NCBI RefSeq assembly: GCF_024679245.1
Contig: NC_090191.1
Coordinates: 2,252,778-2,316,777 of the forward strand
Length of the DNA stretch: 64,000 nucleotides
Direction: 5' to 3'
DNA from: Pseudorasbora parva
Taxonomy: Eukaryota > Chordata > Actinopteri > Cypriniformes > Gobionidae
Under the pieces are notes generated by a model, which worked only from the letters and a program-made list of their open reading frames with translations, ran no database searches and was not told where the DNA came from. Below, piece by piece: positions 1-10,864 of this stretch. The position numbers and the translations under genes were made by a program. Every line of letters starts with the position of its first letter. Position 1 is the stretch's first letter.

Positions 1-720
1 TTCAGTGCGGTGTGGCATGGAGGCGATCAGCCTGTGGCACTGCTGAGGTGTTCTGGAGGTCCAGGATGCTTCGATAGCGGCCTTAAGCTCATCCAGAGTG
101 TTGGGTCTTGCGTCTCTCAACTTTCTCTTCACAATATCCCACAGATTCTCTATGGGGTTCAGGTCAGGAGAGTTGGCAGGCCAATTGAGCACAGTAATAC
201 CATGGTCAGAAAACCATTTACCAGTGGTTTTGGCACTGTGAGCAGGTGCCAGGTCGTGCTGAAAAAACAAATCTTCATAAAGCTTTTCAGCAGATGGAAG
301 CATAAAGTGCTCCAAAATCTCCCGATAGCTAGCTGCATCCACTCTGCCCTTGATAAAACAACGTGGACCAACACCAGCAGCTGACATGGCACCCCAGACC
401 ATTATTGACTGTGGGTACTTGACACTGGACTTCAGGCATTTTGGCATTTCCTTCTCCCCAGTCTTCCTCCAGACTCTGGCACCTTGATTTCCGAATGACA
501 TGCAAAATTTGCTTTCATCCGAAAAAAGTACTTTGGACCGCTGAGCAACAGTCCAGTGCTGCTTCTCTGTAGCACAAAAGTGGCTTGACCTGGGGAATGC
601 GGCACCTGTAGCCCATTTCCTGCACACGCCTGTGCACGGTGGCTCTGGATGTTTCTACTCCAGACTCAGTCCACTGCTTCCGCAGGTCCCGCAAGGTCTG
701 GAATCGGTCCTTCTTCACAA
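1..720 (-). pseudogene. Tc1/mariner-like transposase remnant, runs off left edge
   Basis: On the minus strand this reads as the catalytic part of a Tc1-type DDE transposase. From about 583 down to 1 one frame is open and shows SDESKF (first catalytic Asp), IMVWGAMSAAG, QHDLAPAHSAK (second Asp) and NSPDLNPIENLWD (third acidic residue). The C-terminal end IASMPHRTE reaches the edge of the window. Upstream, 718-583 encodes the helix-turn-helix end (TSRATVHRRVQEMGYRCRIP) in a different frame. At the junction near 580 about ten codons normally present are missing, so a deletion plus frameshift breaks the gene. No start or terminal inverted repeat is seen on the right side. It is a dead copy; its product would have cut and pasted the element at TA sites. 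Confidence 0.85.
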
Positions 721-1020
721 TCTTCCTCTAGGAATCACGGCACTTTTCAAACGCGTCCTTCTCGGCAGTAGCTAAATGGGTCGTGTACGTGGCCTTGTGG
801 GCACTGAGCCCCTCCCCCTCAACATTTTTTAGGGGCGGGGCACCGACGTCCGCCGGCCCTCGCCGGCCGCCTGACTGACCCTGACCGATTTTGGTGGGCC
901 TGACCCTCTCAGGGGCCCGACGGGAGCCCGCAGAAGTTTGGAGCCACAAAAAGCAGTTTCCACCTTTCTCCACAGGATTACGACAGTGACATTCATTAAT
1001 ATGGTGGGGTGGACACATTC
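721..1020. other. GC-rich spacer, no gene recognised
   Basis: A locally GC-rich stretch (about 830-930) in AT-rich surroundings. No coding pattern, RNA gene or clear repeat boundary was recognised. It lies between the Tc1-like remnant and the GC-rich tandem repeat. Confidence 0.4.
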
Positions 1021-1282
1021 TCATCCCAAAAACCCATTATTTGTCCACTTACCCACTAAAGTGAAAGATTGACCCCTAGCCCCCAGCTGACCGATGCTGA
1101 CCACCGCCCCACCCCCAGCCCACAAAACCGCTATTTGTCCACTTAGCCACTAAAGTGACAGAATGACTCCTAGCCACTAGCTGACCGATGCTGACCACCA
1201 CCCCACCCCCAGGCCCCGCCCCCATCCCACAAAACCACCATTTGTTCACTTAGCCACTAAAGTGACGGAATGACCCCTAGCT
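1021..1282. repeat. Imperfect GC-rich tandem repeat, left half
   Basis: Three imperfect units of roughly 80-110 bp recur here. Landmarks are tatttgtccactta, cactaaagtga, tgacccctag, ctgaccgatgctgaccacc and ccccacccccag. The array stops inside a unit at the hAT insertion and resumes on its far side. Confidence 0.75.
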
Positions 1283-3157
1283 CAGTGGTTTTCAAACCCT
1301 GGGTCGCGACCCTCGTGTGGGTCGCGAGACTTAAAAAATGGGTCGCCAGGACAATTAAGAAAAATGGAGTTAGCTTACATTAAAAATTGAAAAAAAAAAT
1401 TTTTTTTTACATAAAATCATTCTATAGGCCTATATAAAAGTAATAAATACATGAAATATATATTGACTTAAATAATTAACAGATTAACAAATAAAAACAA
1501 AAAAAGGAAAAGAAATGTGTGAGTTGCTGCTGACTGGTTCATTATCGTGAGGCGCGACACTCCTCCAAACAAGTTCACGGAATGGAAACCCAGAAGACAG
1601 AAAGCAAATCGTGTTTTCTTTAGGCTATTTTATAGCACAATGTAAGTAAACACTTTTGCTATTTTAAATAATGTCCTTCTCTTCTGTATGACTATTACAG
1701 CTTTTATTTGTTTCCTCTGCTCTTTTGCACTGGCGCCTCGATCACGCGCACACAACATGCGAACTGTGATGGCATTGCAAACTTGACATCACAGCCAGTT
1801 CATTATCAAAATAAAATAGCCAACCTAATATATAAAAAGTTACACAGCTCAGTTTAAATAGTCAGTAGTAGCCAACACTTCGTGCCATTCAGCGTGAGCA
1901 CTGCTCCTGAGGTGTTTCCAAGTAGAGACCCGCTCACAACATGCATGTTTTGTCTCGCTCCTGGCCGCATACAAGTATAAATAGTTTTTTTTTCTTCTGC
2001 GTGGTTTGGCGTGGAAGAATACGCGCAAAGTGCGCTCATAATTCCAAAAAAGCTCATCTCAGTTCAACGCGATCTCACAAAGCTCTGTTATCAATACAAA
2101 TGACTGCGCAATGAATCTTTAATTATAATGTCTAAACTTTCTTTGTTATAATCAGAGGATTTGTCAGCATACAGAATTCAGCACTGCATTAAAACTCTTT
2201 TGAGCGGTGAAGGGATTTTTCTCTTAAATGCATCTGTTTGGCCATTGCGTTCTAGAAATAAACATTTGTTGTATCGGCTTTGTTTAACCAATATATTGGT
2301 TACATTGCACAACGTGGCAAAAACATGTTATACTCTGCCTCCACCTGTAATTTGTTTTTATTTTATTGTAACAAAGTTCTTAATGTGAGGAAGGAAGAGG
2401 ACACGGGGGTCGGCTGGACGGTTGATGTTCTTTTATTTCTTAACTCAATATTCAAAAGCACACTTAGAAGTGTGGAGATTCTTTCCTACTCCAAACACTC
2501 GCGATCACTTCCGGGTCGGTACTTCCAGCTTCCGGTTTCTCAGTCTGTGTTTCAGCATCAACCGTCCGTCTCTCTCTCTCTCCCTGGTCTCTGGTTCCGC
2601 CGCGGTTTTATACCCTCTCCGCGCTCATTACTGGAACAAGAGACAGGTGTTATTAATCTGCGTCCAACCCACTCACTTACCGCTCGTCCCGCGGCTCTCT
2701 CTCCCGCTGCAGACCTCGCTGAACCACGCCCCCCTTGCCACATTTATTTTATAACATTTTATTTGTTTCTAGATGTTTTCTTTTTATTTATTTTTATTTT
2801 GCTGTAGGCAGTCATGCAAATAGTTTTGTTCTCCCGAAATCCGTACACACACGAGTTACCGCCTGCACTCCGCCATCAAATCTAGTCCCGCGTCGCTCTC
2901 TATATGCCTTGGGTTCCGCGAGTCCCGCGGGAGTGCACTTCTCAAGCACAATTATGCTCATGTGAAGAGGATGATTTTTTACCCATCAATATTGGGAGGC
3001 GAGTTAAGTAGCCAAAGCCTATAATAAATAATGGTTTAGCATCTAAATTTATCACCAATATGGAAACATTTGGACTCGAATGAGGGAGTTAGGCTGGTTA
3101 CTTTTAGGTCGCGACAAAAAAAGAGGGTCGCTTTAAAAAAAAGTTTGAAAACCACTG
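1283..3157. mobile_element. hAT-superfamily DNA transposon, non-autonomous, 1.9 kb
   Basis: Terminal inverted repeats CAGTGGTTTTCAAAC (1283-1297) and its exact complement (3143-3157) are flanked by a perfect 8-bp target duplication, ccctagct (1275-1282 and 3158-3165). This is diagnostic of hAT elements, and the TIR sequence is Charlie-like. Subterminal GGTCGCGAC-type motifs occur at both ends. No transposase is recognisable inside, so the copy is non-autonomous. It interrupts the GC-rich tandem repeat and itself contains a solo LTR. Confidence 0.9.
2384..2742 (-). mobile_element. Probable solo LTR, minus strand, nested in hAT
   Basis: A 359-bp GC-richer block begins TGTGAGGAAGG and ends CCTTGCCACA, that is TG...CA as in LTRs. 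On the minus strand it has a TATA-like GGGTATAAAACC (about 2604-2615) and, about 170 bp downstream, AATAAA (2437-2432), in the U3-R-U5 order of an LTR. No perfect target duplication was found (cttaa versus tttat), so the boundaries are approximate. The retroelement family is not recognised. Confidence 0.5.
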
Positions 3158-3330
3158 CCCTAGCTGACCGATGCTGACCACCGCCCCGCCCCCATCCCAT
3201 AAAACCCCTATTTGTCCACTTACCCATTATAGTGTCAAAATGACCCCTTGACCCCTCTGCTGATCACCACCCTACCCACAGGCCCCGCCCCCAGTCCCAC
3301 GTACAAACTATTTGTCCGCTTACCCACTAA
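3158..3330. repeat. Imperfect GC-rich tandem repeat, right half
   Basis: The same unit as at 1021-1282 resumes immediately after the hAT target duplication (ctgaccgatgctgaccacc, tatttgtccactta). One array was therefore split by the insertion. Confidence 0.75.
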
Positions 3331-4437
3331 GGCCCTGTGGACACATGTTAATTAAGTGTATTTTTCATAAATATGATCAATAGTATCGATAAAACCACCT
3401 CTACTGTACTCTACACACTCAGTGGAACCATTCCACGTCTGTTTCATGTCACAATTGTGTATAGTTTGCATAAAAAACTGAATGTCCACGAAACCATTAT
3501 CAAGGGCCCACTGAATACATCAGAAATGGGATGTTTCTGTAATATTTGGTGCAACAAAGGGAAAACATCACAATTGCAATGTATTCAGTGCACTCCAGAT
3601 AGTGCTTAGGTAGATTTTTTTTTTAATTCAAGTTCTTGTCATGATATGAACTATTGACTGCACTCAGCAGGTGCCCCTGATCCTATAGCATCAAGTTTCA
3701 CCACAAAATTCCACTGTCCATGAACCTGTATTTTGTATAATGGAAAAAGTTGCATGTGGGATCTCCATATCTCAGATCTGGAGGGGTCTAGAGAGCCAGG
3801 ACTTGCATTCCTGTCTACATCTCAGTGCCTTCTATCAGAATCCAGAGTTTAAAGAAGATCCGAGAAACTCGAAAAGTTTCCACAAAAATACTCAAAGGGA
3901 TATTTTTTGGGTGGGAAAAAAATTTGTTTCCAATTTTCTCAAAACTCTGGATTCTGATAGAGGGCACTGAGACGTAGACAGAAATCTAAGTTTAGTGGTG
4001 CTAGAACCTTTCAGAGCTGAGATACAGAGATCCCACATGCAATTGATCCCATTCTACAAAACACAGGGTTCATGGACAGAGGAATTCTGGGATGAAACTT
4101 GATGCTGCCGAATCAGGGGCCCCTGCTGAGTGCAGATAAATATGTTTCATCAGAATATGTTGGCAGGAAAGATTAATCCTGTTCCTGTATTGGTGCAAAA
4201 ACAAGAAAACATCCCACTTCTGATGTATTCAGTGGACTCCTTGTAAAGGCCCTGTGGACACATGTTAATAAAGTGTATTTTTCATAAATATCATAAATAT
4301 TATTGATAAAACCACCTCTACTGTACTCTACACACTCAGTGGAACCAATCCATGTCTGTTTCATGACACAATAGTGTATCGTTTGCATAAAAATTTCTTT
4401 GTCCATGGATCCACTATTAAAGGCCACTAAATACATT
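3331..4437. repeat. Foldback structure: 193-bp inverted arms within direct repeats
   Basis: About 190-bp direct repeats at 3331-3525 and 4248-4437 both start ggccctgtggacacatgtta and share cacctctactgtactctaca. Between them lie long inverted arms at 3658-3850 and 3942-4135 around a loop of about 90 bp; gaatccagagttt faces aaactctggattc, and ctgcactcagcag faces ctgctgagtgcag. A shorter motif, actgaatacat, occurs near 3514 and inverted near 3583 and 4222. Repeated palindrome duplication is one explanation. No coding potential is convincing. Confidence 0.75.
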
Positions 4438-5000
4438 GCAGCTGGGACGTTCCTCTATTTCAGTGAATAAAACCCTTACATTGACCTAGGGGCGTCAAAT
4501 GCTTGTTTGTGGGGCCCTCATAAACAACATATTAAAGATCAAAATCCCAAAAAATCTGCAAAAATAATTCCGGTGAGAAATGAACCTGGGGGTAATTAAT
4601 ATGTTGTAATGGTTACCGAGTAGATCGTTCTCTGGGATGCGTTTTCGTGAAAATCGAATGTAATGAGTTTTATCTCTAAAAACAGATTAGCTTATAACGC
4701 TTGTCTATGGTGCATGGAATAAGTGAAATGAAATCGCTAGTTAATACCACTAACAAGGCTCAAACTAACACTAACACGGCAGCATAATGAGGCTCCCTAC
4801 ATGCAAACCGAAGCATTGAGAACTTTGTAAGTGTACAAACAGTTTAATAAGAAGATACTTTATAAAGACAGTACATTACGCATTAACAGGCAGTAGCCAT
4901 CTTGGAAAACAGTCTCGACTCGTCGAGCCACGAATGCTGTGCTAAGTGATGAACTGTGACTTGAAATCTCATATGGTCCGTTGTTTCCGGAAGAAGGTCA
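4438..5000. other. Intergenic, old repeat-like DNA, no gene
   Basis: No coding region, TIR pair or tandem structure could be supported. The 4880-4950 part resembles dispersed fish transposon sequence, but this cannot be confirmed by eye. Confidence 0.3.
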
Positions 5001-6110
5001 AGGTCAATTTGTTTATATAGCACCTTTACAACAACCACTTGACTGACCAAAGTGCTTTACAAAAAAGCCAGATAAAAGTCCAAAGAAAAACTACACAAAA
5101 ACAAAAGAACATAGCAGAAAAAGCAATACAAATTAAATATCAAGACAGAAAGCAGTAATAGAATCAAATAGCATTAGCAGACAAATAATAATAATAATTA
5201 GAAAAGCAGCATTGGCAGAACAATAGCAGACTAAGAAAGGACAAGAGAGATAAATGCGGAACAAATTTAGGCAGTAACATAATACAGCAAAAGGCAAAGA
5301 GTAACAAACTCAATATCAGATGATAAGAGGGAAGTGATGAATTAAAAGTGTCAAGTTTAAAGCTAACATAACACAACAGACAGTGCAAAACAGTCAAAAG
5401 TAGTCTAAAAGCTTGAGAAAACAGGAAAGTTCTCTAAGGGCAGGTTGTTCCAGAGTCGCGGCCCTACCACTGCAAATGCGCACTCCCCTCTGTGCTTGAG
5501 TCTAACACGAGGGACAACAAGCAGAGGCTGGTCGATCGACCATAAGTTTCTGGACAGAATGTATGGGTTAACAAGACCAGAGGGATAGCTAGGAGCTAAA
5601 TTATGCAGGGATTTAAAAACAAACCCTGCTAAATTATGCCGGGATTTAGGGGCGGCAGTGGCTCAGTGGTTCATGTAGGTTGTCTACAAACCAGAAGGTT
5701 GGTGGTTCAATCCCCGGTTCCACCTGACCAAGTGTCGAAGTGTCCATGAGCAAGACACCTAACCCCAGCTGCTCCCGACGAGCTGGATGGCGCCTTACAT
5801 GGCTGACATCGCCGTCGGTGTATGAGTGGGTGAATGTGAGGCAAAATGTAAAGCGCTTTGGATAAAAGCGCTATATAAATGCAGACCATTTACAAACATT
5901 ACAATTTTTAAATCAATTCTTTGTCAAACCGGCAGCCAGTGTAGAGATTTAAGAACCGGCAATTTATGGTCATATTTGTTACACTTATGAATAAGTCTAG
6001 CCGCAGCATTTTGGATTAACTGTAAACGAGCAATTTGAGAGCTTGCTATGCCGCAATATAAAGAATTGCAGTAGTCAAGCCTAGATGTGATAAAAGCGTG
6101 AAGAAACCAC
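5001..6110 (-). mobile_element. LINE (L2-like) 3' fragment, minus strand
   Basis: The left end carries the 3'-terminal motif of fish L2-type LINEs (tttatatagcacctttac...aaagtgctttac). To the right, the minus strand gives decayed C-terminal reverse-transcriptase text (the tail around 5900-6100 reads like RLDYCNSLYCGI..QIARLQLIQNAA). No intact frame remains and the 5' part is missing. A SINE is inserted at 5649. Confidence 0.65.
5649..5893 (+). mobile_element. tRNA-derived SINE, full-length looking
   Basis: The 5' part has a tRNA-like A box TGGCTCAGTGG (about 5659-5669) and a B box GGTTCAATCCC (about 5704-5714). It then has the SINE body, and a 3' tail with aaagcgctttggataaaag and cgctatataaatgcag, shared with LINE-type 3' ends. 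It splits the surrounding LINE. The host motif ctaaattatgc.gggattta occurs twice just upstream (5596-5617 and 5629-5648). It is not a functional tRNA gene. Confidence 0.8.
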
Positions 6111-7310
6111 TGAACGCAACAGAGAAAATAAAAATAATTATAATTTTAAAAAAATCAGATGGGTTTGGCCACCCACTGATGGCTTGCTTTGGTAAAGGTG
6201 TACTTGAATTGAGGGTCTCCTAACAAACACAAATAAAAATATTGATAAATCAATTATTTCCCACAATGTAGGTAACTATAATCACCTGTTCCACTAGAAT
6301 AAATGTTATTGCTGGTTGAGCCTTTAAATCAAATGTACAAATCTACTAATCAATAAATAATTGGGTACAATGCAGTAGAGTTATAGATTCAGAGGTAAAT
6401 ATATTTTTTTACCTTCTTGGGCTTTTTTTTTGTTCCCTGCTAGCATTCATATATTCATATTGTGGTCCATGATGGCTAGTTCAGTGCAGGCCCTCATTGA
6501 GTCATTGCCGAAGTGTAGTCGCTTTGGCGGATACTTGAGTGTAACATTGTGATAGACTTCAAGTGATCCTGCAAGTGTCCAATTGAAATATATTGCTCAA
6601 AAAGAAAAAGCCATTTAGAGTGTTGATAGATGGGTTGGTTACCAAGTTATAGTGTACTACAATTGTTATTATGCCTCTAGTGTTATTGCAATAGTACAGG
6701 AAAAAAGTGCTACTAATTTTCACAGCTTTGAACTCCCTATCCTATTGAGAATAAAATAATGGACAACAATTTAATTAGCTTGAGGGCATACCTGTATATT
6801 TAAAAAGTGACATTTGCCTTATATCACGGAGGAGATTTTTATCCATAATGATGCCCCTCAAAGCACAGAAAGCAGTAGAATCCTTTGTCAGCCATTTTTC
6901 CATCTTTGCTCCTCCTCTGTGAGTGATGGGTGAAGACATTGGTATTCTAAGGGGCTATTCTCCTCCCATCTATGAACACCACAAACATGGTACTGCAATG
7001 ATGTCCAACACCGCACAGTCCTGATAAACAAAATATAGTATACATTCTTAATTACTCAGTCAAAAAATTTTTTAAATACCATAATTGTTTTAGTAAGACA
7101 CATCAAGACAAATCAGTGTCGCTGCACAGATCAGGAGATTGTTTCGTCCCATGTCTTTTTCATCAGGACACGAAGCCCGACTCCCCTGAATGTCCACGCA
7201 GGCATGTCCAGTAGATTTTAAGTTGGCAGGCTCGTGTCACCATCCTTTTCTCTTCAATTGTTGTACCACATTAGCCTTGTTAAACCATACCATTCTCAGT
7301 AGTAACTGAG
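6111..7310. other. AT-rich intergenic DNA, nothing recognised
   Basis: Both strands were read. Only short random frames and poly-A/T tracts were seen; no TIR pair, tandem repeat or coding similarity was recognised. Confidence 0.4.
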
Positions 7311-8311
7311 TTTTGGTCTGGCAAAGCTTCAAAGAAAAATCATTTCCAAAGGGGCTTCACCAAAGGACGCCGCTCAAAGGCCTCTGGGTGCAATTGGATA
7401 GACCTAAAACCAATCATAGCAATGAAGGAGATGGGGATTGCAGAACAGAGAAACATCTGAGACTCTGACAGCAATTCTCCGTGTGTGATTTCGAGGAAGA
7501 TGTTGCAATGGCTTCTGACGACTTTTGCCGTTGTTGTAAAAGAAATATGATAATAGCTGAGCTGATAATAGTGTCCACCGCCACTCCATGAACATTTTTG
7601 CAAAATTTGGAAACCCTAATATAATCTCAGAGCAACTGAAACATCTCGGATTGACGGTCAAACAGAAAACTCCACGCTCTGATCGCATTGTTCGCCCCCA
7701 TTGTAAGGCATTTGTATTGCGATTAAAATGCCATTTGCAATATTTTGAAAATAAAATAATAATGATGAGTCTTTGGAAAATTGTATCACAAACTTTATTC
7801 AAATTCAGTAATTTCAGATGTGTTAGAACATTTTCAGACTTAAGAATAGTTACGCTAGTTATTTATTTACAATTTTTACATAATTACCAGATCTAGTGTG
7901 AGGAAATAAGCACCGAGAGGCCAGATACAGAGCTGCTGTGTGGCGTTAGCACATGATCACACACTCCCCATCCTCCTCATCAAAGTAGCCGGTGTAACAT
8001 TAATACACATCTGGTAGCCAAGTGTTGTTCTTTGCTCGGGTTTTAATGAAAAAGAAAAGTTTAAATCGCTTAAAACAGACGCGATAGCTGATTCGAACGA
8101 GTGATGTTCCACGGCGCCATCCATCTTTGAAATGTACAAATATGCTTCACCGTTGCTGCGCTGTCGTCATCGTGTAAAGCACGCCCTAATGTTTGATTGG
8201 TGCCGCGATTTCGACGGATTTAGAAATGGGTTTGAATGAGCTCTTTGCCAGGCTACTTGCAAGAGCAAATCTAAATTTGCCGGAAGTTGTCTGGGTTTTC
8301 CCAGGCTAGTA
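7311..8311 (-). mobile_element. Degraded DNA transposon with RecQ-like helicase N-terminal fragment
   Basis: The minus frame 8139-7957 reads SFESAIASVLSDLNFSFS followed by LKPEQRTTL. This matches the start of the helicase-like protein carried by the element at 55757-56274 (SFESALTATLEDLELSFS, LRKEQRTAL). The 7340-7450 part shares the noncoding motif tgcaattggatag...accaatcatagc with that element, and 8301-8311 ends in a similar aggcta terminus. The frame breaks right after the Gln motif and no Walker A is present. Boundaries are approximate. Confidence 0.5.
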
Positions 8312-9270
8312 CCACATGTGTGGCAGGTCTTGAAGAGCTCCAGCAAGTTGGACTCATCCACTATCCATTTTCTTCCTGCCACTCAATAGCGTAAAGGTGA
8401 AATCAGCAGTCTCTTCTATCTCCATCCCCCAAAGCTAACAATCAGATCATGAACAGATGCTCTTGAACCTTCCTCCATGTGTTCCTGTTCGTGTGACATG
8501 ACCTAATTAGGTAATTAAAAAAAACATTCAAGCTTTTACTTTGGAATGGCATTATCACTGAAGCAAAGAGTACTTGAAAAAGATACAGGAAGCCATTCAA
8601 CTCATTTGTGACATAGCTCCACTGCCTGCATGGATAGGACTCCAATAATAAGACAAATGTACAGTTTCAGTGAAGGTAACGTTACACCAACAGCTTTACT
8701 GCAGAAAGGCTCGAATTCAGCAAAAGCAAGCAAATAATGTTTAGTGTTCACACATTACCTCATCCAAATGATCTGCAAGAGGTATTTCGGCTCTTGGTAC
8801 CGCACTTTTCTTGAGGTGATTTTTTTCTGGGAGTGTTCAAGGCTCTTCTGGATAAGATGAAGTCATCCTTATCGAAATGTTTACTGCAGACGCGGTAGAC
8901 CCTTCTGTCGAAGCGTTTCTACCGGTGTTTCGACATCGACCTGTAATACGACCAGCCACTGCTTCAACATGTCACTATTCTTTAGAGGAAGTCTGTGAAA
9001 ACTTTCCGGATTGTAGTGTTTTTATTATCGTATCGCAGGCGGGAAAAGCACAAACACAAACCATTTTCTTATACACGTACTGTTCGCTCACCTTTTCACA
9101 ACTACTGATTCGTTCACATCTCACGTGTACAAAGCCTTTTCCGGCAACTGATAAAATTTATCTAAAACCAAGCATTAAAAAAATAAACAACCAAACTCAT
9201 TTTAAAACAAATTAAAACTAGAAAATGCTAAACTATAATAACCTTGGTCTATGTGTTTTTATGTCTTGGG
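8312..9270. other. Intergenic DNA, nothing recognised
   Basis: No gene, RNA or repeat boundary could be supported on either strand. Confidence 0.4.
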
Positions 9271-9545
9271 TGTCTTTAAACTGCTCTAAAACTGCCAGAT
9301 TTTAGCCCCGATAGGTTTTGCGAAATCGCCGACAAATGCCCGAAATCATAGGCAAATCGGTGCTTGTGCACGTGTGTGACAATCACGCAGTGTGAATGAT
9401 CAAAGACTCGATCAGAGAGAATCGCAGACACCCGCGAGATATTTGCCGTGCTAAACATCTGGACCTGTCGGCGATTCAAACTCCTGCTGTGTGAAATGAG
9501 AACAGCAGTGACCCGACGAGTTTGAAAATTGTGCAATCTGAACTA
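9271..9545. repeat. Dispersed MITE-like repeat fragment
   Basis: The composition and motifs (gcgaaatcgccgac, cgcagtgtgaatga, gtgtgaaatgag) resemble the cyprinid element at 30366-30908 with its cacagtgtg ends. Clear matching termini were not found, so this is a tentative call. Confidence 0.3.
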
Positions 9546-9628
9546 GGCTTTAGCATGGTGTTTAACAAACTTGCATTCTTGCACATTTGATCTCAACAGT
9601 TTACTCTTTCAGATGACAACTGTATTGT

Positions 9629-10620
9629 TCTTTTCTTAACAGACAGTGCAGTAAAACCATGACAGCGATTCTCAGAGTAATCTTGGGGCCAGACAGCTGT
9701 CAGAGGGTGTTGTTTCCTTCTGGTCTACCTTCAACTGTAACGGACCTAGAGACTGAGATAGAGACTCAATGTAAAATAAACAATCCTTTCAACTGCAATT
9801 TATGGATACACTTTTTGGCAATGACTTCAGGAACCTCACTTCTGTGGAAGAAGTATAAGACAAAGCTACAGTTAAGGTCATATACACATCTTGCAAACCT
9901 CTCGATGGAGATCACTGTGCTGACGTTGACTTACCAACCACTCACAATGATGACCCCCTTATGTTCTTCTAATGATGGCACCATAATTCTCTCATCATCC
10001 CAGTCCACCTATTCAAGGTCTTCGTAGACAGATTTTCCTCGTTTTTCATATGATGCAGAGTTAAAGCTTGAACAAGCCGACACAGGTTTCAGAGAAAAGG
10101 GGACCTTGCTCATTCCTGATCCAAAGCTGAAGTCCGATTTACTAGAGGGGTTGATACAAGCAATAGTCCAGCACAAAGTCTCTGTCACAGACAGGGAGTT
10201 TGACCAAGTTGCTGAGGCGCTCATCAAGAGGCATCCATGTTTACAAGAGAGAGGCTCAGCCACTGGCTATGGAGGATGGAAGACCAGCCTCAAATACAAG
10301 CTGTCCAACTACCGCACGCACACATCTCCGGAAAGTAGGATGTCCTGAAGTTTGTGTAAATGCTTTGAAACATAAACCTGATGGTAAACATAGTCCTGCC
10401 TTTGACGTTAAGAAACCAAAGAGGGGTGAAGTGGACTACTATCCCTCCTTTCCACTTGGGGAGTGCGAGGAGTCCCTGGAAACGATAATGGGGTGAACTA
10501 ATTTCAAATATCACGCAACGTAATAACAGAGACAATTAGGGCGAAAATTAAGAAGACAAGAAGTAATACGTTGTGCTCCAATGATCAGTGACTTTCTAGA
10601 GAGAATGGCCAGCTCTCTTT
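9629..10620 (+). pseudogene. Decayed SAMD3-like (sterile alpha motif-related) gene
   Basis: A reading begins MTAILRVILGPDSCQRVLF at 9659, behind a possible splice acceptor (ttttcttaacag, about 9630-9641). This is an N-terminal PB1/ubiquitin-like segment. After a frameshift near 9790 it continues FMDTLFGNDFRNLTSVEE, has in-frame stops (taa near 9868, tag near 10027), and then gives RFSYDAELKLEQA, IPDPKLKSDLLEGLIQAIV, GYGGWKTSLKYKLSNYRT and, in another frame, KVGCPEVCVNALKHK. This order matches an uncharacterised fish family annotated as SAMD3-like, recognised from memory. At least two frameshifts and several stops make it non-functional. The SAM domain itself is not seen. Confidence 0.65.
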
Positions 10621-10633
10621 GATGTAATGAAGG

Positions 10634-10856
10634 TAGGGGTGTAACGATTCGTTTAACAACGATTCGATTCGTATCACGATTTGAGGTTGTCGATACGATT
10701 TAAGGACGATATTGGTTAATTTAGAACGATATGATCTGAAACGATTCAGTAACTTGAAATCAATTCAGTAACTTTTTAGCCAAAAATTTTAATCAGTGTG
10801 ACTGTTTTATTTCAACCGAATCGAATCGTTGTTAAAACGAATCGTTACACCCCCTA
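10634..10856. mobile_element. hAT MITE, 223 bp, copy 1
   Basis: A nearly palindromic element with ends TAGGGGTGTAACGATTCG and, inverted, cgaatcgttacaccccCTA. It is flanked by the 8-bp target duplication aatgaagg / aatggagg (one mismatch, 10626-10633 and 10857-10864). It has no coding capacity. A second 223-bp copy lies inverted at 54056-54278. Confidence 0.88.
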
Positions 10857-10864
10857 AATGGAGG

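Noticed and set aside
10..384. 124-codon plus-strand frame at the left edge
   Set aside because: Antisense of the Tc1-like transposase, whose DDE motifs are clear on the minus strand.
3331..4437. LTR retrotransposon (direct repeats as LTRs)
   Set aside because: Repeats lack TG...CA ends, there is no primer-binding site or coding region, and the interior is a palindrome.
5649..5893. tRNA gene
   Set aside because: The A and B boxes belong to a SINE: the cloverleaf is incomplete and the SINE body and tail follow directly.
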